The notes under the pieces were generated by a model that worked only from the letters and a program-made list of their open reading frames with translations, was not told where the DNA came from and did no database searches. From Chitinophagaceae bacterium (GTDB taxonomy: Bacteria; Bacteroidota; Bacteroidia; Chitinophagales; Chitinophagaceae), in contig DPWF01000257.1 of NCBI GenBank assembly GCA_003526435.1, positions 2,422 through 8,789 of the forward strand: 6,368 nucleotides of DNA. The letters run 5' to 3'. How positions within the stretch are numbered: the stretch's first letter is position 1; every line of letters begins with the position of its first letter. Shown here in pieces: positions 1-6,368 of the stretch. A program made the position numbers and the translations under genes.

Positions 1-2284
1 ACTCCGGCGCTATATCCTCGAGTTTGATGTTTTGAGGAACTTCATAATCCTGTGATGTGCCTGTTCCAACATCTTCACCTTCACCACCTAAAATCGGCGT
101 AGAATCGTTCAGGTAATCAATGATGAGATCATTGCTCATTACATCAGGTTTTACAAAACGGGCACTCTTGTCGATTCCACAGTTGGGATCGGATGCGGCT
201 TTGCTGAAGAAATAGGCCCAGATAGGCATGGCCGCACGACCACCCTGTCCCCATGCACTTTCCTTATTAAAATGTATGAAACGATCGTCAGCACCTACCC
301 ATGCTCCTGCCATTAATTGTGGTGTATAACCCATGAACCAGCCATCACTGTTTTCATTGGTGGTACCTGTTTTGGCGGCCATTTCAACAGAAGGCATTCC
401 ATAGCCCCAGATTCCGCGACCTGTACCCACCTGTACCGTTCCCTGCATCATTTTCACCACCGAATAAGCGGTGACTTCGCTGATGACTTCTTTTCTTTTG
501 GGGGTGAAAGTGGCCAGCACATTACCGTTCCGGTCTTCAATACGGGCAATGTACATGGGTTTTACATTAAAACCTCTTCCCGGGAACATGCTGAAGCCCT
601 GCATCATTTCATACAAAGAAATCTCACAGGAACCGAGGGCAATAGAAGGATAGGGTTCTATCTTGGTTTTGAAATCGCAACGCTCAAGAAAATTCACCAG
701 TCGTTTTGCACCGTTGTTTCCTTCGCTGTCTAACTGTTTCATGATATAGGCCGATGCGCAGTTTCGTGAGAACGCCAATGCAGAAGCCATAGGCATGGCA
801 CCGCCCTGACATGATCTGCTGGTAGCTGGTACCAAACCATATCCACCAAAACTCTGCTGCTCATCGTATACCGTAGTGTTGGGTGTAAAACCTGCTTCTT
901 CAATGGCCAGGCTATACAACAGAGGTTTCATGGTAGAACCCACCTGACGCTTGGTATTGAAGTTAACGTGATCGTATTTGAAGGTTTTAAAACCAATACC
1001 GCCTACCCATGCTTTGATTTCACCTGTTAAAGGATCCATTACCATAAAACCAGCCTGTAACATCTGGCGGTGGTAACGGATAGAATCATAAGGCGTCATC
1101 AAAGTATCTGTTTCGCGGTTGTTGTTCCAGGCAAAAATTCGCATGGGTGTTTTTTCGTAGAAGGTTTTTTTGATCTCTTCATCTTTTAAACCATCACGAT
1201 CAAGATTTTTCCAGCGATCACTTTGTTTCATGGCTGCTTCCAGCACATTCTCATATCCTTTCCAGATCGATTTGTTTTTGATATTTGCCTGCCCGTTAAA
1301 CAGTTTCTGCATAAAGTTCATATGCTTGGCCACAGCTTCTTCTGCATACTGTTGCATACGGGGATTGATGGTCGTATAAATTTTTAAACCATCCCTGTAG
1401 AGGTTATAATTATCACCGTTATTCTTTTTATTTTCCTTGCACCATTTCTTCATTTCTTCGGCCAATATCATACGGAAATAAGGACCCAGACCTGCCGTTT
1501 CATCCAGCTTCTTGTAGTTCAGTTCAATCGGTTTTCTTTTCAGGATATTCGCTTCGGCCTCAGTAAGGTATTCGTTACGAACCATCTGGCTGATGACGGT
1601 ATTTCTTCTGTCTAGCGCCAGTTTCGGATTGCGTCTCGGATTATAAATAGTGGCACCTTTGAGCATTCCAATCAAAACAGCCGACTCTTCAATGTTCAGT
1701 CTGTCAGGTTCTTTCTGGAAAAAAGTTTTGGAAGCATTTCTGATACCATACACATTATCGCTGAAAGCAACAGTATTCAGGTATAAAGTGAGTATTTCTT
1801 CTTTGGTAAAATTACGTTCCAGTTTAATGGCAATAATCGATTCCTTAATCTTCTGTATCATCCGCAGGAAAATATTCCGCGTACTCCAGTTGTCGGTAAA
1901 CAGGTTTTTGGCCGTTTGCATGGTAATGGTACTGGCACCACCTTCACGACCTAAAAATACCAGCGCACGACCCAGTGAACGAGGGTCAACACCGCTATGG
2001 TTATAAAATCTTTCATCTTCGGTAGCAACAAGTGCATTGATCACATGTTTACTGATATCCTGGTATTTTACATTGATCCTGTCTTCTCCATTCAGGTAAT
2101 ATTTACCCATCAAAGTACCATCCTGCGCATACACCTGGCTGGCCAGTGAAGCAGAAGGGTTTTCTATATCATCAATGGAAGGCATGTTTCCGAGCCATCC
2201 CCAGTTAATCATCAGCAGGAATAAAATACCCCCACCAAGTGTCCAGAAAAAAATGCGCCAGAAAATGCGAACGGGTTTTGACAT
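1..2284 (-). CDS. mrcA: Penicillin-binding protein 1A, bifunctional transglycosylase/transpeptidase (3' end outside window)
   Basis: This gene encodes a class A PBP that polymerises lipid II into glycan strands and crosslinks their peptides on the outer face of the inner membrane. The reading frame is open from ATG at 2284 to the left edge (761 residues), and an in-frame TAG at 2294-2296 fixes the start region. Residues about 8-30 form one membrane anchor after a short basic N-terminus. The glycosyltransferase domain (about 50-240) has EDERFYNHSG with the expected catalytic Glu at 89, GGASTITMQTAKN at 116-127, a KE...LE..FTKEEIL segment at 147-164 and DRRNTV at 225-230. The transpeptidase domain (about 410-690) has all three active-site motifs: S450-T-M-K453, S506-R-N508 and K638-T-G-T. 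Both active sites therefore look intact. The visible part includes both catalytic domains and the start of a C-terminal tail rich in Asp, Glu and Gly. The gene lies 74 bases downstream of the porW-like gene on the same strand, so co-transcription is plausible. The family assignment is very secure; the exact paralogue name is less so. Confidence 0.96.
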   Translation of the reverse strand, partial: MSKPVRIFWRIFFWTLGGGILFLLMINWGWLGNMPSIDDIENPSASLASQVYAQDGTLMGKYYLNGEDRINVKYQDISKHVINALVATEDERFYNHSGVDPRSLGRALVFLGREGGASTITMQTAKNLFTDNWSTRNIFLRMIQKIKESIIAIKLERNFTKEEILTLYLNTVAFSDNVYGIRNASKTFFQKEPDRLNIEESAVLIGMLKGATIYNPRRNPKLALDRRNTVISQMVRNEYLTEAEANILKRKPIELNYKKLDETAGLGPYFRMILAEEMKKWCKENKKNNGDNYNLYRDGLKIYTTINPRMQQYAEEAVAKHMNFMQKLFNGQANIKNKSIWKGYENVLEAAMKQSDRWKNLDRDGLKDEEIKKTFYEKTPMRIFAWNNNRETDTLMTPYDSIRYHRQMLQAGFMVMDPLTGEIKAWVGGIGFKTFKYDHVNFNTKRQVGSTMKPLLYSLAIEEAGFTPNTTVYDEQQSFGGYGLVPATSRSCQGGAMPMASALAFSRNCASAYIMKQLDSEGNNGAKRLVNFLERCDFKTKIEPYPSIALGSCEISLYEMMQGFSMFPGRGFNVKPMYIARIEDRNGNVLATFTPKRKEVISEVTAYSVVKMMQGTVQVGTGRGIWGYGMPSVEMAAKTGTTNENSDGWFMGYTPQLMAGAWVGADDRFIHFNKESAWGQGGRAAMPIWAYFFSKAASDPNCGIDKSARFVKPDVMSNDLIIDYLNDSTPILGGEGEDVGTGTSQDYEVPQNIKLEDIAPE

Positions 2285-2358
2285 AACAATCCACTATTGG
2301 TTCATAAAAATGATGCGTAAAACTAAAGAAGAGTTAGTGAAGCAGTGCTTCTTACTCG
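2285..2358. other. Short intergenic spacer between porW-like and PBP1A genes
   Basis: This 74-base, AT-rich gap separates two genes on the minus strand. It holds one short hairpin just after the upstream stop codon (listed separately) and no recognisable ribosome binding site before the PBP1A ATG, as is usual in Bacteroidota. A TAGTTTTA on the minus strand (2325-2318) loosely resembles the Bacteroidota -7 box TAnnTTTG but lacks the final G and a convincing -33 TTTG. I see no strong promoter or terminator, so read-through from the porW-like gene into the PBP1A gene is the simpler reading. Confidence 0.5.
2336..2356 (-). other. Small hairpin just after the porW-like stop codon
   Basis: GAAGC (2339-2343) and GCTTC (2347-2351) pair around a 3-base loop. 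AGT (2336-2338) and ACT (2354-2356) extend the stem across a 2-base bulge. In minus-strand RNA the hairpin begins 2 bases after the stop codon. No T-run follows it, so it is not a convincing intrinsic terminator. It could be a processing or stability element, or chance. Confidence 0.2.
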
Positions 2359-5295
2359 TTAAAATTTATCGGGTAATGCTTTTTGCATAAATGCCCGGTA
2401 TGCTGCGATATCTTTTTTGTTTTGCAATATCCTCAGGTTGGCCGGACTAATAATCTGGAATCCATATTTATCGGCACTTAGCCAGGGTAATATTCTGCTG
2501 GCAGCCTGGGGTTTTACGAGGTCTGTATAACTTACCGCATCACTGGCCGAAGGGAAGGGCCCCACCAATAATAATTGCACTTCGGGTACAATGGTTATGG
2601 TATTGATGGGTAACCGACGATTGTAGAAACGCTCCTGGTTAAAACGGTTAAAAGCATTACGGGCTTCTCCAACAAACATACCATCAACCTTATTCAGTAC
2701 TATAACGGCATATTGTGTATCGGTAGGTATAAATTCATATTCCGGTTCTGCCAGGGTCAGTGGAACAGATTTAACTGCATTGGTTAAATTAAGACCTGGT
2801 GGCTGTTTTATATCTTTTGGTGCAGGAGTGACAGCGGCTGAACTGTCTTTTTTCGGTGTAGTACCCACAATAGAAGCAGGCCCGGTAAGATCAATACCTC
2901 TGGTAACCGTTTCTGCAGGTCTTTCAACAGATAAATCAGACAGGTATTTTTCAATTTCATCTCTTCGTTTTAATACATCTATCATCGTTACTGCTTTTTC
3001 AGCAAGAGGAGAAGAAGGGAAATTGGTCATGAGCTGTTGTAGCCTGTTAATGGCAACGCTGTCTGCTTTCTCTTTGATATAATAGATCGATTCTATGTAC
3101 AAGAGCTGAGCTGTCCATTTAGAATTTCTGTGTTGCTGCTCAACCTGTTTTTTGGCCTGGATGGCGGCTTCAAATTTACCTTCAATAAAGAGATTGTACA
3201 CATTAGTGTAAGTGAGTTCTGAAGGATCTTTTTTGTTTGCAGCGGAAGCATTATTGAGGAACTTGCTATCAGCAAAAATTTTGGAAAAAACATTTTGCAA
3301 TGAATCGGCGGCTATCAGGTTATTGGTTTTACGATAACACTGAATCAGGTTAAAACCCGCTTCCTCGGCTTCAGCGGCACGCGGAAAACGTTTTAGCAAT
3401 TCTTCATATACTTCAATTGCGGAAGGATAGTCGTCCAGTTGTTCCTGGAATATTTTTCCATTCTCCAGCAAACCACGAATGATCATGGTATTCGATAACT
3501 CCTTTTGTTCTTCAGTTAGTGGGATGGCATTTTGTAATGCTTCTAAACTAAGCTCCTGTTTTTTCAGGTCTGTTTTATTGTCTGTTGAAACCGTTGCCTG
3601 GTTTTGCGCAGGAATAACTTTGTCGACGGCCGATTGTCTGCGCCAGTTGTCTACATTCGGTCTGTTACCCCAACGTTTGTTGAACTCACCAAAGCCACGG
3701 CTGCGTAAATTGCTGTTGAGAAAATAAAATTCAGCTCCATTGTTGTTGAACAGGTCTGTAGGCTGACTATTACCGGCAGGAAGATCAGAACCAAACGAAG
3801 TTTCATCTGTTTCTTTTAATCCCTGTTCTTTTCTTAACTGCCGAAGTATTTTTTTGAGCAGCGCCGTTCTCTCGGCTTCGGGAAGCGCTGCTATTTTTTG
3901 CACACTATCTTCCCTGCTGATGTTTTCTTCATTCATGGCAATCAACTGAAGCGCCGGTTTCCTGGTGTTAATTCTTTCCTGCTCTTTTTCTTTTACCATA
4001 TTCACCTGCACACTGTCATAAAACCTGAAAGACTGGCTGTATGCTTTACAGTCGTAATTGAGGTCGCCGAGTAAGAGAAAACTTTCCTGCTTCTGTAAAG
4101 GGTTATCGTTGCTGAATGAAACACTTTTTAATAGCCATTGCTGTGCAGCGGTATAATTTTTTCTGCTCAGTTCCAGCTTGGCAGCAGCATAATAAATGAT
4201 GTCGCGGTATACGTCATATTTATCTTTTTTGGCCATCTTCAGCAATTCATTCAGGTTTTCCTGAAGTGCATTGTCTTTGTCGCCGGTAGAGAGTGCTGCA
4301 ATATTAAGTCTTGCATACACTTCCATAAAAGGGTCAGTAGAAAATTTAACGGCAGTCTGGTAAGATTGTATGGCATCTTTATCTTTTCCAGCCAGTTCAA
4401 ATAATTGGCCAGCCAGGTAATATGACCTGGCTTTAACCATATGGTCATTACCTTTTTTTAAGGTACGTATCAGGTAGTTGGCAGCGCTGTCGTAGGCATT
4501 GAGTTTATAAAAAAGATAAGCACTCAGTTCATCCAGTTCGGGTTGTAAACGGGAGGGAAAAAGTGCATCGCTCCTGAGTAGTGCCAGTAAACCTGCAGCT
4601 TCTGCGGCTTTATCCTGTTCTATAAAAGTTCTCGTCATCCATATAAAACTCTCGTTCCTGCTGGGCAGGGTAGTAGTAAGTTTTTTCCAGAGCGTTCTTT
4701 TTTCATTGGTAGAAATGGAGAATACACCTCCCGCATTACTGGCATTACTACCAATGGGAATATCATATCCTTCATCCTTTGGTGCAAATGCATAGTTGAT
4801 GTACTGAAATACCATTTGAGCAGAGTCGAAATCTTTTCTGAGTAAATAGGCTTTACCCATCAGCATATACAGGTTGTCGACCCAGTCGCTGCGAAGATCA
4901 TGTAGGAGAATACCGGCAGTACATTTATATAGAACAGTATCTATCTGGTCCTGTGCAGTGGTTTCCAGATCATAATCATAAAATGACAAGAGTTGCGTAT
5001 AATCATCCCTGTGCGATTCACTGGCTCTTTCAATGATTTCATTGAGCCGCTGGTTGGCATTGAAATAATAATTGAAATGGGTAACCGTATTATTATAAAT
5101 CCTTTTGGGAAGTGTAAACTTTTTATTGCCTGTTTTTTCGGCAGGCAGGGTTCTGTTTTCGTAAGGTTTATCCTTTTTTAGTTCAATGCTGGTATAGGGT
5201 TGTGCCATGCTTTTCAGACTAAAAAAAAGCAGTAGGGCAACCGTATATGAGACCGGGATCATCCGGGAAAATATGAATCTGGAATTACTGTGCAT
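2359..5295 (-). CDS. porW: PorW/SprE-type TPR protein of the type IX secretion system
   Basis: The 978-residue exported protein is probably the type IX secretion component called PorW in Porphyromonas and SprE in Flavobacterium. Those proteins are needed for secretion or gliding and are thought to link the PorK/PorN ring to the outer-membrane translocon. Residues 1-31 are a signal peptide: basic start, hydrophobic core at about 15-26 and a signal peptidase I site after S29-M30-A31. Family-like landmarks recalled from PorW/SprE are HFNYYFNANQRLNEI at 73-87, a DDY..LL.FYDYD segment at 97-109, FYFLN at 523-527, and the WGNRPNVDNWRR block at 542-553. Helical TPR-like repeats cover about 130-440 and 595-775. 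A low-complexity, Pro/Thr/Lys-rich linker (about 795-850) leads to a compact C-terminal domain (852-978) ending in IISPANLRIL and a Y..FMQ helix. An in-frame TAA at 5305-5307 rules out a longer N-terminus. Oddly, no lipobox Cys is present, although characterised relatives are lipoproteins. The assignment rests on remembered patterns; the fallback is an exported TPR protein of unknown role. Confidence 0.8.
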   Translation of the reverse strand: MHSNSRFIFSRMIPVSYTVALLLFFSLKSMAQPYTSIELKKDKPYENRTLPAEKTGNKKFTLPKRIYNNTVTHFNYYFNANQRLNEIIERASESHRDDYTQLLSFYDYDLETTAQDQIDTVLYKCTAGILLHDLRSDWVDNLYMLMGKAYLLRKDFDSAQMVFQYINYAFAPKDEGYDIPIGSNASNAGGVFSISTNEKRTLWKKLTTTLPSRNESFIWMTRTFIEQDKAAEAAGLLALLRSDALFPSRLQPELDELSAYLFYKLNAYDSAANYLIRTLKKGNDHMVKARSYYLAGQLFELAGKDKDAIQSYQTAVKFSTDPFMEVYARLNIAALSTGDKDNALQENLNELLKMAKKDKYDVYRDIIYYAAAKLELSRKNYTAAQQWLLKSVSFSNDNPLQKQESFLLLGDLNYDCKAYSQSFRFYDSVQVNMVKEKEQERINTRKPALQLIAMNEENISREDSVQKIAALPEAERTALLKKILRQLRKEQGLKETDETSFGSDLPAGNSQPTDLFNNNGAEFYFLNSNLRSRGFGEFNKRWGNRPNVDNWRRQSAVDKVIPAQNQATVSTDNKTDLKKQELSLEALQNAIPLTEEQKELSNTMIIRGLLENGKIFQEQLDDYPSAIEVYEELLKRFPRAAEAEEAGFNLIQCYRKTNNLIAADSLQNVFSKIFADSKFLNNASAANKKDPSELTYTNVYNLFIEGKFEAAIQAKKQVEQQHRNSKWTAQLLYIESIYYIKEKADSVAINRLQQLMTNFPSSPLAEKAVTMIDVLKRRDEIEKYLSDLSVERPAETVTRGIDLTGPASIVGTTPKKDSSAAVTPAPKDIKQPPGLNLTNAVKSVPLTLAEPEYEFIPTDTQYAVIVLNKVDGMFVGEARNAFNRFNQERFYNRRLPINTITIVPEVQLLLVGPFPSASDAVSYTDLVKPQAASRILPWLSADKYGFQIISPANLRILQNKKDIAAYRAFMQKALPDKF

Positions 5296-5379
5296 AAAAA
5301 CAGTTTAAAAATACAGTTATTTCCCGATCAGCGATGGGTAAAACAGGATTCATCGTTACCTTTAACCAGATTTTACAGT
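5296..5379. promoter_or_regulatory. Divergent intergenic region, presumed to carry both promoters
   Basis: These 84 bases separate the start codons of two divergent gene blocks, so promoters for both must lie here or just inside the flanking genes. For the rightward block, TACCTTTA at 5357-5364 matches the Bacteroidota -7 consensus TAnnTTTG except at the last base and sits 15 bases before the ATG at 5380; I see no clear TTTG at the -33 position. For the leftward block, TATTTTTA (minus strand, 5313-5306) is a weaker candidate 10 bases before the ATG. Neither start has a clear Shine-Dalgarno sequence. The regional call is safe from the gene arrangement; the individual boxes are guesses. Confidence 0.45.
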
Positions 5380-5775
5380 ATGGCCAGCTCAGAGAACAAT
5401 AATAACCTCAAACGTATCCGTAACAACTATCGCCTGGTGGTGATGAATGATGATACGTATGAGGAAGTAGTTACTTTCCGGCTCTCAAGACTAAGCGTTT
5501 ATATAGGTTTGAGTACTGTTTTTGTCATTCTGGTTGGACTTACGATTGCCCTGATTGCTTTTTCTCCGTTGAAATATTATATCCCGGGTTATGGAACCAA
5601 GGAAAGCCGTACGGCTTTACAGGTGTTGAAAATGAGAACAGATTCACTTGAACAGGCGATCAGGTATAAAGAACAGTATATAGACGGGGTAAAAAAAGTG
5701 CTTTCCGGCAATACGCCCTCTTCGCTTGATACCATTGCCCTGGAAATTCCGAAAGCAGATATCTCCAATGAATAA
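5380..5775 (+). CDS. Small single-pass membrane protein resembling the anchor of Bacteroidota M23 peptidases, without a peptidase domain
   Basis: The product is 131 residues. An N-terminal cytoplasmic-looking segment carries YRLVVMNDDTYEE (17-29) and FRLSRLSVYIG (33-43). One membrane helix follows at about 39-61, then SPLKYYIPGY (62-71) and a probably coiled helix at about 76-108 (TALQVLKMRTDSLEQAI). This order of motifs matches, from memory, the N-terminal anchor of Bacteroidota M23 (LytM-type) metallopeptidases, but the protein ends where the peptidase domain would begin. No HxxxD or HxH zinc motif is present. It may be a scaffold or partner protein for envelope assembly; no function is established by the sequence. 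I chose ATG 5380 because the in-frame GTG at 5290 would overlap the start codon of the divergent gene and add a 30-residue extension unlike the rest. The stop codon overlaps the start of the next gene in ATGAATAA, which suggests translational coupling. Confidence 0.8.
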   Translation: MASSENNNNLKRIRNNYRLVVMNDDTYEEVVTFRLSRLSVYIGLSTVFVILVGLTIALIAFSPLKYYIPGYGTKESRTALQVLKMRTDSLEQAIRYKEQYIDGVKKVLSGNTPSSLDTIALEIPKADISNE

Positions 5776-5974
5776 GGATAGTCGTCGCGGTTCCATTTTT
5801 CAGTATGCTGGTATGGCCACACAATGGGTTATTGTATTGGTGGCCACCGTATATTTGGGAAAATGGCTGGATGAAAAATGGGCTTTCAAACAGGCTTTTC
5901 TTATCTGGTTATTACCCCTTCTTTCATTGGTAGGTCTGATGATCAAACTCATCAGGGATACTTCAAAAAAATGA
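5768..5974 (+). CDS. atpZ: AtpZ/AtpI-family protein of the ATP synthase locus
   Basis: The 68-residue protein has two membrane helices (about 17-33 and 41-61) with YLGKWLDEKW at 29-38, the G..LD signature at the end of helix 1 that typifies the AtpZ/AtpI family (Pfam PF09527). Family members sit at the head of F1Fo ATP synthase operons and are proposed to help assemble the c-ring and to supply magnesium or calcium. The N-terminus RRGSIFQYAGMATQW and the basic tail IRDTSKK fit the usual in-facing ends. ATG 5768 is preferred over an in-frame ATG at 5726, which lies deep in the preceding gene and would add a non-family extension. The start overlaps the preceding stop by 8 bases. The family call is strong although the protein is short. 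Confidence 0.88.
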   Translation: MNKDSRRGSIFQYAGMATQWVIVLVATVYLGKWLDEKWAFKQAFLIWLLPLLSLVGLMIKLIRDTSKK

Positions 5975-5983
5975 TGTTAGTTT

Positions 5984-6368
5984 ATGACAAATCCTATCAA
6001 ACCACTATTGTTTCTTTTTTTGGGCATTAACATACTTGTGCTTTTGGGGAAAGAAAAGTTGGCTGCTGTGGGCGTTCGGTTTGAGGTACTTACTGTTGCC
6101 AATATTCTTTTATTTCTGTTTACGCTTATAGGTTTGATGCTGCAAATTAAAGCAGCTTCCAATAAAAACCCCAATGCCATTGTGCGGGCTGTGATGGCAG
6201 GTATGGGTATTAAACTGATTGGTTTTGCCACTGCCTTGCTCATTTATATTTATCTCGCCGGCAAAGAGAAAAGTACTTTATCTGTATATGTTTCATTGGG
6301 TTTATATTTTGTGTATACATGGATAGAAGTTCGTTTATTCCTGAAACAGAATGCTAAAAAGAATGCCC
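5984..6368 (+). CDS. Four-helix membrane protein between atpZ and the expected atpB (3' end outside window)
   Basis: The frame is open from ATG 5984 to the right edge (128 residues visible). An in-frame TAG at 5978-5980 directly upstream fixes the start, 9 bases after the atpZ stop. Hydrophobic segments at about 7-21, 37-54, 70-91 and 98-118 predict four membrane helices, with the loop QIKAASNKNPNAIVRA (54-69) between helices 2 and 3 and a Lys/Asn-rich tail (120-128) suggesting the protein ends soon beyond the window. Its size, four-helix plan and place before the expected atpB resemble AtpI (UncI), but I see no diagnostic residue motif. It is best called an AtpI-like or uncharacterised ATP synthase locus membrane protein. 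A role in synthase assembly is inferred from position only. Confidence 0.78.
   Translation, partial: MTNPIKPLLFLFLGINILVLLGKEKLAAVGVRFEVLTVANILLFLFTLIGLMLQIKAASNKNPNAIVRAVMAGMGIKLIGFATALLIYIYLAGKEKSTLSVYVSLGLYFVYTWIEVRLFLKQNAKKNA

Noticed and set aside
2318..2325. Possible promoter for the PBP1A gene (TAGTTTTA, minus strand)
   Set aside because: It lacks the terminal G of TAnnTTTG and no TTTG is visible at the -33 spacing. AT-rich spacers yield such matches by chance.
317..2390. Plus-strand open frames at 317-733, 1170-1379, 1650-2006 and 2175-2390
   Set aside because: All but the last lie wholly antisense to the PBP1A coding sequence, whose motifs are complete. The frame at 2175-2390 spans the PBP1A start and the spacer. 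None resembles a known protein.
2780..5181. Open frames on both strands inside the porW-like gene (for example 2780-3082, 3093-3293, 3479-3727, 4138-4404, 4993-5181)
   Set aside because: They are short shadows of the continuous 978-residue frame and show no domain, signal peptide or start context of their own.
5290..5379. GTG start at 5290 giving a 161-residue version of the anchor-like protein
   Set aside because: It would overlap the start codon of the divergent porW-like gene and consume the whole promoter region. The added 30 residues do not resemble the family N-terminus, and ATG 5380 gives the expected start.
5726..5767. Upstream ATG at 5726 for atpZ
   Set aside because: It adds 14 residues encoded inside the previous gene and not typical of AtpZ. 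The ATG at 5768 forms a standard stop-start overlap.
5589..6243. Minus-strand frames at 5589-5822 and 5977-6243
   Set aside because: They are antisense to the three tightly packed ATP synthase-locus genes, which have family-like sequences and consistent spacing.

Overview
The window looks chromosomal and comes from a Bacteroidota bacterium, most likely a member of the Chitinophagaceae or a close relative. This rests on three observations: a PorW/SprE-type type IX secretion protein found only in that phylum, starts without clear Shine-Dalgarno sequences, and a Bacteroidota-style small-gene lead-in to an ATP synthase locus. The species call is inference from remembered family patterns, since no search was possible.

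The layout has two divergent blocks that separate at about 5296-5379. Leftward on the minus strand, a 978-residue exported TPR protein (2359-5295), recognised as PorW/SprE, is followed after a 74-base gap by a class A penicillin-binding protein of the PBP1A type. That gene runs off the left edge, leaving 761 N-terminal residues visible. Rightward on the plus strand are three small membrane-protein genes. The first is a 131-residue single-pass protein resembling the membrane anchor of Bacteroidota M23 peptidases but without a peptidase domain (5380-5775). The second is an AtpZ/AtpI-family protein overlapping it by 8 bases (5768-5974). The third, 9 bases later, is a four-helix membrane protein cut by the right edge (from 5984). 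From the usual gene order, atpB and the rest of the F1Fo ATP synthase operon should follow beyond the window.

Both blocks concern the cell envelope. PBP1A polymerises and crosslinks peptidoglycan. PorW/SprE is thought to bridge the PorK/PorN ring and the outer-membrane translocon of the type IX system. The rightward block appears to be the start of the ATP synthase operon, with the anchor-like protein as leader gene.

I see no tRNA, rRNA, CRISPR array, insertion sequence, attachment site or broken gene. Gene density is very high: the only intergenic stretches are 2285-2358, 5296-5379 and 5975-5983. I did not find a clearly undescribed system. The points most worth a second look are the missing lipobox in the PorW/SprE protein and the anchor-like protein with no catalytic domain translationally coupled to atpZ.
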